Positions 11,391 through 22,158 of a DNA stretch of 64,000 bases are shown here, piece after piece (the first letter of the stretch is position 1; each line of letters starts with the position of its first letter). Source of the stretch: Dermanyssus gallinae (lineage: Eukaryota; Arthropoda; Arachnida; Mesostigmata; Dermanyssidae); assembly GCA_003439945.1 (NCBI GenBank), contig QVRM01006816.1:1154501-1218500 (forward strand). The letters are read 5' to 3'. Under the pieces are notes generated by a model. That model had not been told where the DNA came from. It saw only the letters and a list, made by a program, of their open reading frames with translations, and did not search any database. A program made the position numbers and the translations under genes.

Positions 11391-11442
11391 CGTTTCAGCA
11401 CAGAAAAAGTTCTGGTAGGAGGTCTGCTTTCGTTTCCGTCGA

Positions 11443-11708
11443 GCCGTGAAATGAGCCCAAACGTTGTTATTCCACTCAATTCACTCGCTAAGACATGCAT
11501 CTTGGTGGTGACTTTATAATTTTTTCGCAGCGTAGCTGTGCCAAATGTCGAAATCTCGTGTTTTAAGGTAACCCGATACTCCAAATGTCGATAAAAGTAT
11601 CCGCTGTTACTCTGTGAGCATGTTTCATTATGATCTTTACACAATCGGTTATAATAAATGCGTGAAATGTGGCAAACATGGGTGGCCCTATATTTTTTTC
11701 AGTGACTG
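11443..11708. repeat. right terminal inverted repeat of the Tc3-like element
   Basis: Ends in CAGTGACTG followed by TA. It mirrors the left repeat over about 265 bp. Confidence 0.9.
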
Positions 11709-13122
11709 TATATATAAAAAGCCAGCTCAGACGCACGTCCATCACTCTGCCAGCGGAGACAACATTCGAAAACGACTGCGCTTCGGCGATGAACCTCGAC
11801 AAAACTAAACGAGAGACGCACCCAAAATTGGCGCACGAAACAACAACAACAACAACATCGTGCACCATCGTGAATCACAGCTGGCAAAGGAGAAACTTTA
11901 AGGTGCATCACTTTGCGGGTGGGTGCCAGTTTAAACGTGTGATGCACTTGTCAACTGGCACCAACAAAGCGACACGCCTAAAAGCCGCCTATACGACCAA
12001 TACGACCATACCCGAAAGACAGCGCATATAAAACCTACAATACCTGTAGTGTCAACCAACAACATTCCAAGTATGACTCTATTGCTCCTACACGTCGGAA
12101 GATATTCAACGATATGTGACATGTCGTCGTAGGCGCAGACGCCAATGCTAGTGTCACCAAGCTGGTCTGCCTACATCAGTCATCTTAGAACAACAACATC
12201 TTTCACAAACACGTTGAAGATGAAGAGTTCGATGACGTTTTTTAAAAAAACAATTATTCAGTTGTAATATTACCCGATGGCAACCGTTTCCGCCTATATC
12301 GCGATCAACTAAAAAACATGAGAGTATTTGGCTCAAACAAAGGGAAGAAAGTGATGCAGAATGTAAGAGAACCCGACCCAATAATCGCTATTATACACTA
12401 TGAGCTATGAGCACAGCGGGCAACAAATATAACGAGGGAGTTGCTGCTGCTGCCACCGAGGCCAATGAAAACCAGTTGCAACACCAGCGAGAACCAAATG
12501 TGGCAAAATGTGTGGTGCTTGATACAATCTGTTTAACATAAAACTGTCTAACCGCTGCGACGCGCATAAGTTTCCTCCATCATAGCATAGATATTTCATG
12601 GTTTAGCTATGAGAGCACAAGGCGACGCAGACGAACGGTAGCGTCGGTAGAGTGGTCTAAATAACATCTCTGCTCAGCTCGGCAAATCGTATTAGAACTC
12701 ATAGATTATTATTTGGTTTGAATATGTGGTTCACCGAAAAGGCGAGACGCTGATACACTTTACGATATCGACGAATGTGTACAATTTTGTATTAACTCCA
12801 ATAAACAGTTGTACTGGCCGGCAACATTAACTGTGATATGCTAAAGCTCCAAACACGACAAACTGTTTTTACGATAAAAATATACCATCAGAACTACTGG
12901 ACTTACAACTCGAAAATGATTGTACAAAAACAAAACATGTATTAGCTGGATAGCGCTGTCGGCGTCGTGCTAACATCTACAGCGCAACCGCGAACAACAA
13001 CTATTAATTGATTTGATTTGATTTGATTAACAATATCCAGTTAGCACCATCGGCACATCGGAAATACTCTTGCTCGCCGGCCAAGGACACATACGCCTTA
13101 GCTTGACCAGGAATGTAGGTAC
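11709..13122. other. region without recognised genes
   Basis: It contains a short AAC-rich run near 11845-11860, a CTGCTGC stretch near 12440, and three tandem copies of 'ttgattTGATT'-like units at about 13008-13027. No gene is supported. The unique DNA separates the Tc3-like element from a LINE fragment. Confidence 0.5.
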
Positions 13123-13480
13123 ATGAAGCATCTGTACAAAAACAGAAAATACACCGAACTCAGTTTTTTGCGTTCGTCACTAGCAGGTTTCTACAATGCC
13201 TGGCTCCATCAAAGCCAAATACCCGGCGGGTGGAAAAAACGTCTTCTTCAATCTATCGTTAAGCAGAATGAAGAAAGAAGAATTGAACTCCACGAAATCA
13301 AAAACTATCGGAGCATAGCACTAACAGGTGTCTATAGTAAGTTTGATGACACTTGTAAAATCAAAGCAGCTGCCTAACGAATATGGTAGTCTGCGCCGTG
13401 GACGTTCAACAACGGACGCCCAAGCTTAATTGTCGAACATATCGAACGGACGTCAATGTCAAAAGCAGATTACATAAGCC
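13123..13480 (+). pseudogene. LINE RT fragment (N-terminal fingers region)
   Basis: The 84-codon open frame contains 'FYNAWLHQSQIPGGWKKRLL' followed by 'ELHEIKNYRSIALTGVYSKF'. This is the pattern seen just before RT motif A in LINE reverse transcriptases (usual form 'F..CL..G.IP..WK...I..I.K..K....NYR.I.L......'). The frame is interrupted after 'KIKAAA', but similar coding continues to about 13480 ('RRPSLIVEHIERTSMSKAD'). No catalytic motifs follow. It is an inactive fragment of uncertain clade. Confidence 0.7.
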
Positions 13481-14879
13481 GCTCAATTTATCCCCAAAGA
13501 CGGTCTTCGTGATCGAGTGAATCGCTAATCATATATATACAATCTTGTTCGAGAGATGCTCCGATATCATCTAAGACCAACTCGATATGGGTATCGCTAC
13601 GTAAAAGGCGCCGTTACGTGAACTAACCCCTAGTGGCCCAATGAAACTTGGCATGTACGTTTTTGTCTGTTCTCTGCGTCACAGGTTTGACAGACAAGCC
13701 ACGCGAATTGATATAAGATTATGCTTATTTTTCCTAATGCAGAATTGATATAAGATGATGTTTATTTCTTCTAAAGCACATGCGCAAATTACAGTAAGAC
13801 TTTATATATTATCTCCGTGGAATCCCGTATTGTTACAATTATTTATCCGTGGATGGTGTACATGTTTACATAGTTCTAGTTTAATCAGACGCAAGTAAAA
13901 TGAGATAGTGTGTTCTCGCAACGTTTTTTTAAATAATGTTAATGTCAAAAAATCATTTTAATGATATATTTGTCCTAATATCACTAGGCAACTTGTTGCA
14001 CAATGTAGCTCATGAATAATAGAGTGCAAACTTCTATTGTGTACTTGTGGCTAAGGAGACAATAAGCAAGTGAGATGCCGAGTCGCGGATGTTTTGGGTT
14101 CTTGCAGATGGAATAAGGCCAACCAGGTTAGAATGGTGACCAAGCAAAAAACACCTTATTTCGACAACTATGGTAACTCAATGAACTAACTAGGTATGCT
14201 AACGGGACTAATTAGAGGCGCCATATACTTTTTGTCTCAACGACCTCGTGATTTTTGCAAGATCGCAAGGGCACCTGCAGATTTACTCAAAAAAGAAATC
14301 AGAGAAATTGTATGTGGTGGTGGGAAAAATGGCGGCTTCTCAGGGGAACAGATCACTCGTATATAGAATAACCTGCCATGGCTGCCACCAACATATCATT
14401 TAACTCAAAGAAAACATCTTTTTTCAATCAAATGCATTACTTACAAGTTCCATAACATTTCACAGACCGTTATCAAGTTTATAACAACCAACAGCCGGTT
14501 AACTTTTGTATCGTACAGACAATTTCGCCGTTAGCGTTTTCAGTTGTCACTGTCCTGGCCGTCCGCCACGAAAACATGTGATTTGCATAGTCTGTCTTAT
14601 TTTGACGATATCGTGTTACCGCTTCTAAGATTGTCTAAAAGAAGGCTAAAATATTTGTATACATTTGATGAGTCTAAAATACGATTCTGGATACCACAAT
14701 CCACTTGGAACGGCAGGTCCCGAATGGGGCTTATGATAATGGAATTACGGTCAATATTACACCTCAATTAGACACGAGTAAGGAATTTCCTCTGCATACT
14801 TTCAATTGCTTTCATGTGTTGGTTTATTAAGGTCGCCAAAGCGTAAATTCGGGAAATTAAGCTTCATTTAAAACGCTTA

Positions 14880-14882
<3 letters not shown>
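13481..14882. other. AT-rich region without recognised genes
   Basis: Two nearly identical 'attgatataagat' blocks occur near 13710 and 13745. Otherwise I see no supported feature. Confidence 0.5.

Positions 14883-14913
<31 letters not shown>
14883..14913. repeat. (TA)n array at the left edge of the LTR element
   Basis: The array ends three bases before the 5' LTR. Confidence 0.85.
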
Positions 14914-14916
<3 letters not shown>

Positions 14917-14919
<3 letters not shown>

Positions 14920-15235
14920 AAGAGTGTAGAAAGACATATTTGTTATAAGCGGCTATGTAGGTTGAGAGAGAGACCTTAGCGACAGTTGCTGGTAGCGGCG
15001 CACTTAGCGGAGAAAGCGCTACGGCAGCAGCGACAGCGGGGGTTTGAATCTGGAGTCGACATAACGGACGACACTATAGAGAGTGAAGGCAGTTAGTGTT
15101 GAGTCGCGTTCGAAGAAGTGTGCTGAGAGAGGCGGTGCTGTACCGAAGTAGCAAAGGTGTCGGATGGAATAAAACCTCAGCCGTGGTGGTCAATATCCGT
15201 GTCTTCCTCCTAGTAACCCAGTGTAGGCCCTGACA
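14917..15235 (+). repeat. 5' LTR
   Basis: 319 bp, TGTAAGAG...CCTGACA. It contains AATAAA at 15168-15173, about 60 bp before the end, a likely polyadenylation signal. Directly downstream 'gttcagaagtggggtt' is in the primer-binding-site position, but I cannot assign the tRNA. Confidence 0.95.
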
Positions 15236-15540
15236 GTTCAGAAGTGGGGTTTTCAAGGAGGCAACACGGACCGGATTGACAGAGAGGCACAACGAAGGTG
15301 TCGAGTTTACGGCGAAGAGCAGCAAGGTGGAATAGTGCGTAACAGGACTGAGTGTGGCGCTGCAGGCAGAGTCGCTGTTTAAGTTGTTGCTGCTGCGGTG
15401 AGTTTGAGTCGTCGCGAGTGAATTTCGACCGGGTGTTCGTGGACTAGTCGACGCGTGTCGTGGAAGAGGCGAGCGCGCACGCAGTGTTGCAGTGGCAGCA
15501 AGAAGTTAAGTTATCGAGCAAGACCAGTGCCGGTACAGAG

Positions 15541-17370
15541 ATGGCCACGAACGCCGGCGGGACGCCGATAACTATGGAGATGCTGGCCGAAATGATGAGT
15601 TCGATGAAGGCGATGGCAGATGCTACGCAGGCTATGGTGGCCCAGTTAACGACAAAGAAAGGGACCGAACCGAGCGTGGCAATGCGGATCGAGACGGCCA
15701 GCGACGTCAGTGGCAAAGTGGAGACGTTCCCGCAAAGCGATGGCATCTCAGCGGAGGAATGGATCCGGCTGTTTGAGATCACGAAGGAGACCGGCGGATG
15801 GTCATGGAGCGAGACCCGTCGGGTGATTATGAACAAGCTTGTCGGTGAAGCACGTATTTGGCACTCAACGCATGGACATGGCTGCGAGTCCTACGAAGCG
15901 TGGAAGGAAGCGTTTCTTGCCGCGTTTACTCGCGAGTTGGATAGAAACCGCCTGGTGGACCAACTGGCCTCGTGTTCGCAAAAACGACAGGAGTCGTTGG
16001 GTTGCTTCGCACGCAGAGTGGAAGCACTGGCGCTAAAACTATCATTGTCGACCGGCGAAATCAAGGCAAGGGTGTTGGCCGGACTGCGTCCAGAGTTCGA
16101 GGTTATCATACAGGGTATTGCTTCTCGTCAACAAAGCAGCGTGTCCGCACTGATTCATGACATAGAAGACGCAATGGAATTGCAGATTCGGCGTTGCACT
16201 ATGATCGTCGGCGGCGCGGCTAGAGTGGGCGGTGCCAGGCCTGAACCGGTCTGTTATCAATGCCGACTGACAGGACACCGCAGATACAGGTGCCCGACGT
16301 TGGTACAACAACAGCAACAGATAGGAGCGCCGAGGCAGTTTAACATCGAAATGCGCGGGAGCACCGCCGGGGGTGGCATACGGCAGCAGCAGCCTCAGCA
16401 AGAACGACAACAACAGCGACAGGGCCCACTGAGTGGTGGCCAGACCGTGATCGCTGGTCGTGAGAGTGGCAGAGCAGATCGGGATGCTCTAGTGCGCTGC
16501 TTCCGATGCAATCAACGCGGCCACTATGCGAGAAGTTGTACTACCGCCGATGTGAGTCAAGTGGACAGCGGTCGACAACATGAAGTGACGCTGCGTCCTC
16601 GTAGTGTTAACTTCGTTCGAGTACAGGCTACCAGCAGTGGATCATCCGCTGTTGTGGTGAAAGATGAGACTGGGTCGCCGTGTGAGGTTGATCATTTGCA
16701 CGCGCGATTGCTACAGCTGTCCAAAGAAGTGACCATTGCCAAAGAAGAAGCACAGAGAGAGCGCAGCCGTGCTGAGACGGCCCAGCAGACTGCCAAACAG
16801 CTCGAGAAGGAAATAGACAAAATGCGTCTTTTCTATGAGGATCAAGCGCAGGAAACCCGATCTAAACACCAGGAGGCCATTGAGGAGTTGAAGTCGGAGT
16901 ATGAGGCACAGATCGACAAACTACGCAGTCGCTTCAAGGGAACCATTGACGAGTACAATTCGCGCCTTAAGAACGAGATGTTCTCCGTGCTCGGCGAGTC
17001 CCAGCGACTAAACGTTTTCGTAGCCGAGATCGAAATGGCCTCGCCGAAAGCCCACCTTGGACGAGAGAAGACCGACTGTGTGCGCGGCAAAGAAGTGGAG
17101 AAGCGACTTCGAAAGCAGATTGCCACCCTCGAGCGACCTGTCGGCGTGCCAAACCACATGCGAACAGCTGCCGAAGGCGCCGAACTCGAGCGCAAACTGC
17201 TCGTGTTGCGCGAGGCCCGCGATGAGAGCAACATCGTCATCCAGAACGAGCGCAAATATATGCGGGAACGGATTGTTGCACTGTCGCATAGAGAGAGAAG
17301 GCTCCCCGGGACTGCGTTACCCTGCTGGAAATGCAACTCTAAAAGAAAAAAAAAACGACGACGACGATGA
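15541..17370 (+). CDS. Gag-like protein fused in frame to a coiled-coil domain
   Basis: The product is 609 residues from the ATG at 15541; the frame is open upstream to 15460 with no ATG. Residues about 70-225 form a retrotransposon gag domain ('SAEEWIRLFE', 'EARIWHSTHG', 'YEAWKEAFLAAF', 'LAGLRPEFE'). Two CX2CX4HX4C zinc knuckles start at Cys238 ('CYQCRLTGHRRYRCP') and Cys320 ('CFRCNQRGHYARSC'), with a Gln-rich linker between them. From about residue 380 the sequence becomes a long charged coiled coil ('LHARLLQLSKEVTIAKEEA' and 'HQEAIEELKSEYEAQIDKL'), ending in 'KRKKKRRRR' read through the A-tract. Gag forms the particle and the knuckles bind RNA. The coiled coil is not part of usual gag or pol and may come from a host transcript; which one I cannot say. 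Confidence 0.85.
   Translation: MATNAGGTPITMEMLAEMMSSMKAMADATQAMVAQLTTKKGTEPSVAMRIETASDVSGKVETFPQSDGISAEEWIRLFEITKETGGWSWSETRRVIMNKLVGEARIWHSTHGHGCESYEAWKEAFLAAFTRELDRNRLVDQLASCSQKRQESLGCFARRVEALALKLSLSTGEIKARVLAGLRPEFEVIIQGIASRQQSSVSALIHDIEDAMELQIRRCTMIVGGAARVGGARPEPVCYQCRLTGHRRYRCPTLVQQQQQIGAPRQFNIEMRGSTAGGGIRQQQPQQERQQQRQGPLSGGQTVIAGRESGRADRDALVRCFRCNQRGHYARSCTTADVSQVDSGRQHEVTLRPRSVNFVRVQATSSGSSAVVVKDETGSPCEVDHLHARLLQLSKEVTIAKEEAQRERSRAETAQQTAKQLEKEIDKMRLFYEDQAQETRSKHQEAIEELKSEYEAQIDKLRSRFKGTIDEYNSRLKNEMFSVLGESQRLNVFVAEIEMASPKAHLGREKTDCVRGKEVEKRLRKQIATLERPVGVPNHMRTAAEGAELERKLLVLREARDESNIVIQNERKYMRERIVALSHRERRLPGTALPCWKCNSKRKKKRRRR
16681..17340 (+). other. coiled-coil insert replacing pol, candidate captured host sequence
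   Basis: The heptad-rich segment (residues about 381-600 of the gag frame) lies exactly where protease-RT-integrase would be. It is followed at once by an A-rich run (17341-17355), as expected if a processed transcript was joined by template switching. Regions such as 'AQQTAKQLEKEIDKMRLFYE' and 'ERKYMRERIVALSHRERRLP' look like filament or motor coiled coils, but I do not recognise the source gene. The alternative is a fast-evolving accessory domain native to this element family. Confidence 0.5.
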
Positions 17371-17557
17371 TGATAATACGATCAATGCAGGCGACAAGGA
17401 CAGCGATATCGCGGCAGATCAGGAGTCTCGCGCCGGTCTAGCGGGAGCAGCTGAAATAGCTACAGATGTCGGGGGTGACGAGGCGTTCACGCAACAGGAC
17501 ACCACCCCAAGATTGAACCCGCAACGTGCCCGTAGGAAGCCGGAACGTTACCGTTAA
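17356..17557 (+). pseudogene. remnant of the pol 3' end (integrase-tail-like)
   Basis: In the +1 frame relative to gag, an acidic run (a GAC/GAT repeat encoding Asp) is followed by alanine-rich sequence and 'DTTPRLNPQRARRKPERYR', then a stop at 17555-17557. Proline/arginine tails of this kind, just before a stop and the 3' LTR, are common at the ends of Ty3/gypsy and copia polyproteins. It suggests that the element once had pol and lost it. The stretch from here to the 3' LTR at 17725 shows no strong polypurine tract. Confidence 0.5.
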
Positions 17558-17724
17558 TAGATATTAATTACCATAGAAGAAACGGTTGTCCAGTGCCGGA
17601 AATAATCATGTTAATAGGTATTTTGCTTATTTCGCACGAGAGACAATTTGCATTAATAAATTATGTGTACTCTTGATGCTAGGTTATCGTCGCTGAGGGC
17701 AGCGACTATAGCAGAATGGCCGAA

Positions 17725-18043
17725 TGTAAGAGTGTAGAAAGACATATTTGTTATAAGCGGCTATGTAGGTTGAGAGAGAGACCTTAGCGACAGTTGCTGG
17801 TAGCGGCGCACTTAGCGGAGAAAGCGCTACGGCAGCAGCGACAGCGGGGGTTTGAATCTGGAGTCGACATAACGGACGACACTATAGAGAGTGAAGGCAG
17901 TTAGTGTTGAGTCGCGTTCGAAGAAGTGTGCTGAGAGAGGCGGTGCTGTACCGAAGTAGCAAAGGTGTCGGATGGAATAAAACCTCAGCCGTGGTGGTCA
18001 ATATCCGTGTCTTCCTCCTAGTAACCCAGTGTAGGCCCTGACA
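17725..18043 (+). repeat. 3' LTR
   Basis: 319 bp, identical by eye to the 5' LTR, with AATAAA at 17976-17981. It is followed by 'tatgaaacaag'; no exact duplication of the left flank is seen. Confidence 0.95.
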
Positions 18044-18535
18044 TATGAAACAAGAGAAACGTTGTCTAGCTACATATAAGACTAGCTGATTGAATGACTT
18101 GTGTGATATGAGTGCTAAAATTCAGTCCCGGTCACGTCACACACTCCCCAATGCTATTTGACATGGGGATAGTCTCCCCACGTAGCACGATGTTATAGTC
18201 TTCTTTTAAAGACAAGGTTGCATATTTCGGCACTGATATAACAATTTTGTTATCTTGACATCATTTGCAAACCGCCTCAATCGTACTCTGCAGTATTTGT
18301 CGTTTGTCAACGGCATTAGAGAACCGTATAATATTAAAATCATCGACTTAATAAACGCGACATAAACTCGGTGACACACCTGATGACATCACGGCAATAA
18401 ATAAAAAAACAATATTCTTTAGCGCAGCCGTTAAATTTAATATTTAAACGCTAAATAGTGATACCAGCGGTTCGGACGCTCGGGAGGCAACATTTGCTTG
18501 TTGTTGTACGCCAAGCTGCACTGAACTTACTGTTA
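18044..18535. other. unique flanking DNA without a gene
   Basis: I see no supported feature between the 3' LTR and the retroposon target duplication at 18536. Confidence 0.5.
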
Positions 18536-18552
18536 GGTCCTCAATAATGCCT

Positions 18553-18739
18553 TGAAGAACTGGCAAACAGTACCGAACCCTGGGGGGGTAAATGTGAGGA
18601 CTAGGGTTTTTTAGTGGGTAACCCCATGCCATCGGGGAGTCCCACACTACCTACGCGCTTCTACACGCCCGGACAGTGATAACTGCGCTGGGTGTGCATA
18701 AAGCATTTTTCCCCAACCTCAAAAAAAAAAAAAAAAAAA
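18553..18739 (+). mobile_element. short retroposon with poly(A) tail and 17-bp target duplications
   Basis: A 187-bp insert ends in an A19 tract (18721-18739) and is flanked by the same 17 bases, ggtcctcaataatgcct, at 18536-18552 and 18740-18756. This is the hallmark of target-primed reverse transcription. The body contains 'tagtgggtaacccc' after a T-run, a motif I recall from 3' ends of R1-clade-like LINEs, so it is probably a 5'-truncated LINE 3' end. A SINE is the alternative, but no A/B boxes are visible. Confidence 0.85.
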
Positions 18740-18756
18740 GGTCCTCAATAATGCCT

Positions 18757-21040
18757 CGACTTCTAGAAACATGGCGGCTTCACGGGTGACAGGCCTGGCC
18801 GCCTGTATTGCGCGGTCCATGGCGGTTGAAATGGTCACCGGTGTCGGATGGACCGGACGTAACGCTGGCTATAGGAGGAATCACGGCCAAAGAAAAACAC
18901 GGCCAAATCCTTAAATCTGGCCGACATATTACCGGTAATAAACTCGCAATTCGCGCGGAATTGAACAGCCGGTTACAACCTTAGCCTGCTGGCTTTGCAA
19001 AACGCCTCCAGGTCATCCAGCCCTCCCACGGCTTCGATGTAATGCCAAAGTAATGCCGAGCCTGGGGGGGGGGGGTGGGGAGGAATTCGGGTTTAGTGGC
19101 TTTGCGAGTCTCACACTGGTCACGCAGGCTGCTAGTGGCGCATGTGCACCATGCATTCCCGAAACCTCCCACAAAAAAAAAAAGGCATCCAGCTGATCTT
19201 TTCTTCATCCGCCTCCACACCACCTTTGGCCTCCATCAACATTGGCTGGTTGGCGGTCATCTTCAAGATGGTTGGTTCAGCCCGGCGTGCAGCACGACAA
19301 GCTCGTCCTCAGGAGATCTGTGCTATATGTAGCCATATGACGACGCACGCTTACGATCGCCCTGCATAACGTGGGGTCCCCGCCACCTTGCCCTGAGACG
19401 TGTCAGCGCACGTCACTACGCATCATGTCATGAACGTTCGTCTGCAGGACATTTCCTTGATTGGAGCGGCGGAGTCGGATGATACTGCTGTATCAGTGCG
19501 GAAAAAGCGGCAACCGAAAACCCGTTGCGTGGGGTGTCTGATGCTGAAACTATTGCTGCTGCCGCGCTGTCCACTACCACTGCAGCAGCAGCAGCCCGCA
19601 AACCGATATGTGGCTCGCTTGTTGTTGTTGTTGTTCTTGTTGTTGTTGTTGTTGCAATGTCGAAAGCCACTGTGGTTCTTTGAGCAACAGCCAGCAAGCC
19701 GTTGGTCTGGTTGCTATACAATATATGTTTGAAAAGATACTGCTTGGAAATAACAACTGTATGTGTAACTATTATAGAGCAATCAATAGTGGGCGATATC
19801 ATATACTCAGGTGCAAAGACATGGACTGTGTCTCGGTGCAGGCCTACATAACAACCTGCATTTTTAATTTATACTATCAATTAGCGGCAGGATACGGGAC
19901 ATGTGGTCGACTGGTCGTTTAAAACAAGAACATCACGACGGATAAAAGCCGTAATCTCATCAATCTACAAGAGAACACAATGTTTATCTCAGCAGCTCCT
20001 CCATAGCACTCGCGATGCAAGAGCTCTATATGTATTCGAGAATAAAGTTAAGAAATGCCTTGTTGATTTACTGTACAAATTGGCGCGCTTCTCGATTCGA
20101 TCCTCGTTGCTCATCCGGTTGATGGGTAGCAGACGAGAAGTTTTGCCGTTTAGTGGAGCACGAATATGTGTTAACTATGGCAGGAGATGATGCGTCATCT
20201 TAGGGATATATGCGAATAGAAGCCATTGTTCGTGCCCTCCGCGACGAACAGACTCGCGTCTAGATTGCAATTTTTTTGGGAAAAGTCAACGGACGTCAAG
20301 CTAAGCGGATTACGCGGTTGCAGAAGACCGAAAACATAGCAATGAGGAAGATTTACGACAAAATGTGTACAGCAAGGAATTATTCTGTCGATGTACGTAT
20401 AGCATCTAAATGTCGGTTGTAGTTAAGGTATGGGTTCAAACAGAGGCGATCAAGTGCGCGCCAATCCAGACACTAGACCCTGTACATATACACCTATCAG
20501 AGGTCGTTATATGTGATGCCGTCATTAACTGCGATCTCAGCCCGTTTAACATTGCCAAATGAGTCTGCTTTTCTTCTTGCTAAGTGAAGGCGAGATTAAT
20601 GACTTGTGTGGTAGGTGTTGTAGGCCGTTTGCGGCATTTTAGGGCGGCAAGAGCAGGTTTTTCTGTGTAAAACCATGCCAAGCCATCATCATTGTTTTGT
20701 TTGCCAAGCTATCAGTGTAGTACGCAAGCGTTACGTGATTCTCATCGTCTAACTCAAACTTTGTTTGCAATAGACTGCTCGTCCGCATCGTCTAGACGCA
20801 GCCGAATCACCCCCCACAAAAAAATGGACGCCTCAATTCGAGAAAGGTACATGCACGAGACGGAACCAGCGGGAACGGGGCTGCAATGCGATGCGGCAGT
20901 ACGTGGCCAGCGCCATGACCAGTAGATCTGTCGTGTATCCCAGCGTCGACTCATATCAAGGTACAGAAAAAAGTCTTTCCATGATTGCTTTGGTGTAGTG
21001 CCCGCGCCGGTGTGACTCTGAACTCTCATTAACAACGTGA
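18757..21040. other. region without recognised genes, with G-run and GTT repeats
   Basis: A G13-type run lies near 19063-19079. A GTT/TTG-rich run lies at about 19617-19657 and makes leucine- or glutamine-rich shadow frames. A conserved gene is not supported; the longer frames here owe their length to the repeats. Confidence 0.5.
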
Positions 21041-21055
21041 ATCCAGAGTAGTTAT

Positions 21056-21568
21056 ATCGAGGTGGTGGTGGTGGTGGTGGTGGTGGTGGCAGTTGGGGTC
21101 GTGAGTCGGTCGTAGTAACGCGCCGAGTAGGAAGGACGGCGAAGCTCCCCGGCTCTTGCGCAAATTCAATGAGTTGTTGTGGGTACTGGTGATACGCATG
21201 CATGTGCAGAGCGATCGAGCCGCCGTTCGCTTGCCCTTGTTCGAGTGGTACAGCAGTAGATAGCTAGATGATACCTGAGGGCAGATCATCCATCGTGAGG
21301 CCAATCAGCCGAAAGAGCCACTGGCCACGTTCAGAAGCTTAACAGCAACAACAACAACAACAGCAACAACAGCAGCAGCAGCAGCAGTAACATAATGCAC
21401 CACCTCGCGTACGTGAGAACGGCGGGACGTCGATTTTTATGTAGAAATTAACACAAGCGATCCGGGCAGCCGCTAGATGGGGCTGGCGTCGTTAGTGCCG
21501 GTGATAGCACTTAAGAGAGATATCACTGGTCACAACGTTATGGGACTATACATGTATATATATATATA

Positions 21569-21605
<37 letters not shown>

Positions 21606-21609
21606 CATC

Positions 21610-21688
<79 letters not shown>

Positions 21689-22123
21689 ATCTATATATAC
21701 ATATGTATATATATATATATATATATAAGCCCTGTGCTTCGTCGGAGAGAGTGAAGAGCAATTTCGACAAGTTACAGCTGTGTTATTTCTTGCACTCACG
21801 AAGCCGACCAACCCTGCAAGAAGCTAAAGGAGGCGTCGAAGCAAGTAGAAACAAGTCGTAGTGTCACGAGCAATACATAAAGCAGCAGCAACAACAACAA
21901 CAGCAACAACAACAAGCAACAACAACAACGATAACAACAGCAGCAACAACAACAACAACAACGATAACAACAGCAACAGCAACAACAACAGCGACCTGAG
22001 TGCCGGCCATCAGGTACCGCGTAGATCAGTAGCGTTTACCAGCCAGCGCTCCCTCTGGTGGTGCGTCGCATTTAGGCACGTGCGTGGGCGAACCTGATCA
22101 TCGGCGAACACAGGGAGTAGTAT

Positions 22124-22158
<35 letters not shown>

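Larger units (their letters stand above)
10118..11708 (-). mobile_element. Tc1/mariner superfamily element, Tc3-like, complete
   Basis: The 1,591-bp element is bounded by CAGTCACTG at 10118 and its reverse complement CAGTGACTG ending at 11708, with TA directly outside both ends (the expected target duplication). Terminal inverted repeats of about 265 bp (10118-10382 and 11443-11708) are almost identical by eye. A single uninterrupted transposase gene lies between them on the minus strand. Long inverted repeats are typical of Tc3-type elements. The intact frame and well-preserved repeats suggest recent arrival, but the transposase has a substituted catalytic residue (see its entry). Confidence 0.93.
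14917..18043 (+). mobile_element. non-autonomous LTR retrotransposon with gag and a foreign-looking coiled coil in place of pol
   Basis: Two 319-bp direct repeats that look identical by eye (14917-15235 and 17725-18043) start TG and end CA and enclose 2,489 bp. The internal part encodes a Retrotrans_gag-type protein with two CCHC zinc knuckles, as in Ty3/gypsy-like elements. No protease, RT, RNase H or integrase core is present. After the second zinc knuckle the same frame runs into about 200 residues of heptad-rich coiled coil, then an A-tract at 17341-17355, then a short acidic stretch and a tail ending 'LNPQRARRKPERYR', which resembles the ends of integrase polyproteins. No exact target duplication is visible; a (TA)n array lies at the left edge. 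Equal LTRs imply recent mobilisation, which must have used a partner element's enzymes. Confidence 0.9.

Noticed and set aside
11028..11519. Open frames of 163 and 115 codons on the plus strand
   Set aside because: They are antisense shadows of the Tc3-like transposase and its right inverted repeat.
15236..17724. Complete autonomous gypsy element
   Set aside because: The internal region is only 2.5 kb and has no protease, RT, RNase H or integrase core motifs in any frame.
21549..21727. CRISPR-like array (repeated 'tatatacatctatatatac' units)
   Set aside because: The spacers are themselves TA repeats; this is a compound microsatellite in eukaryotic DNA.
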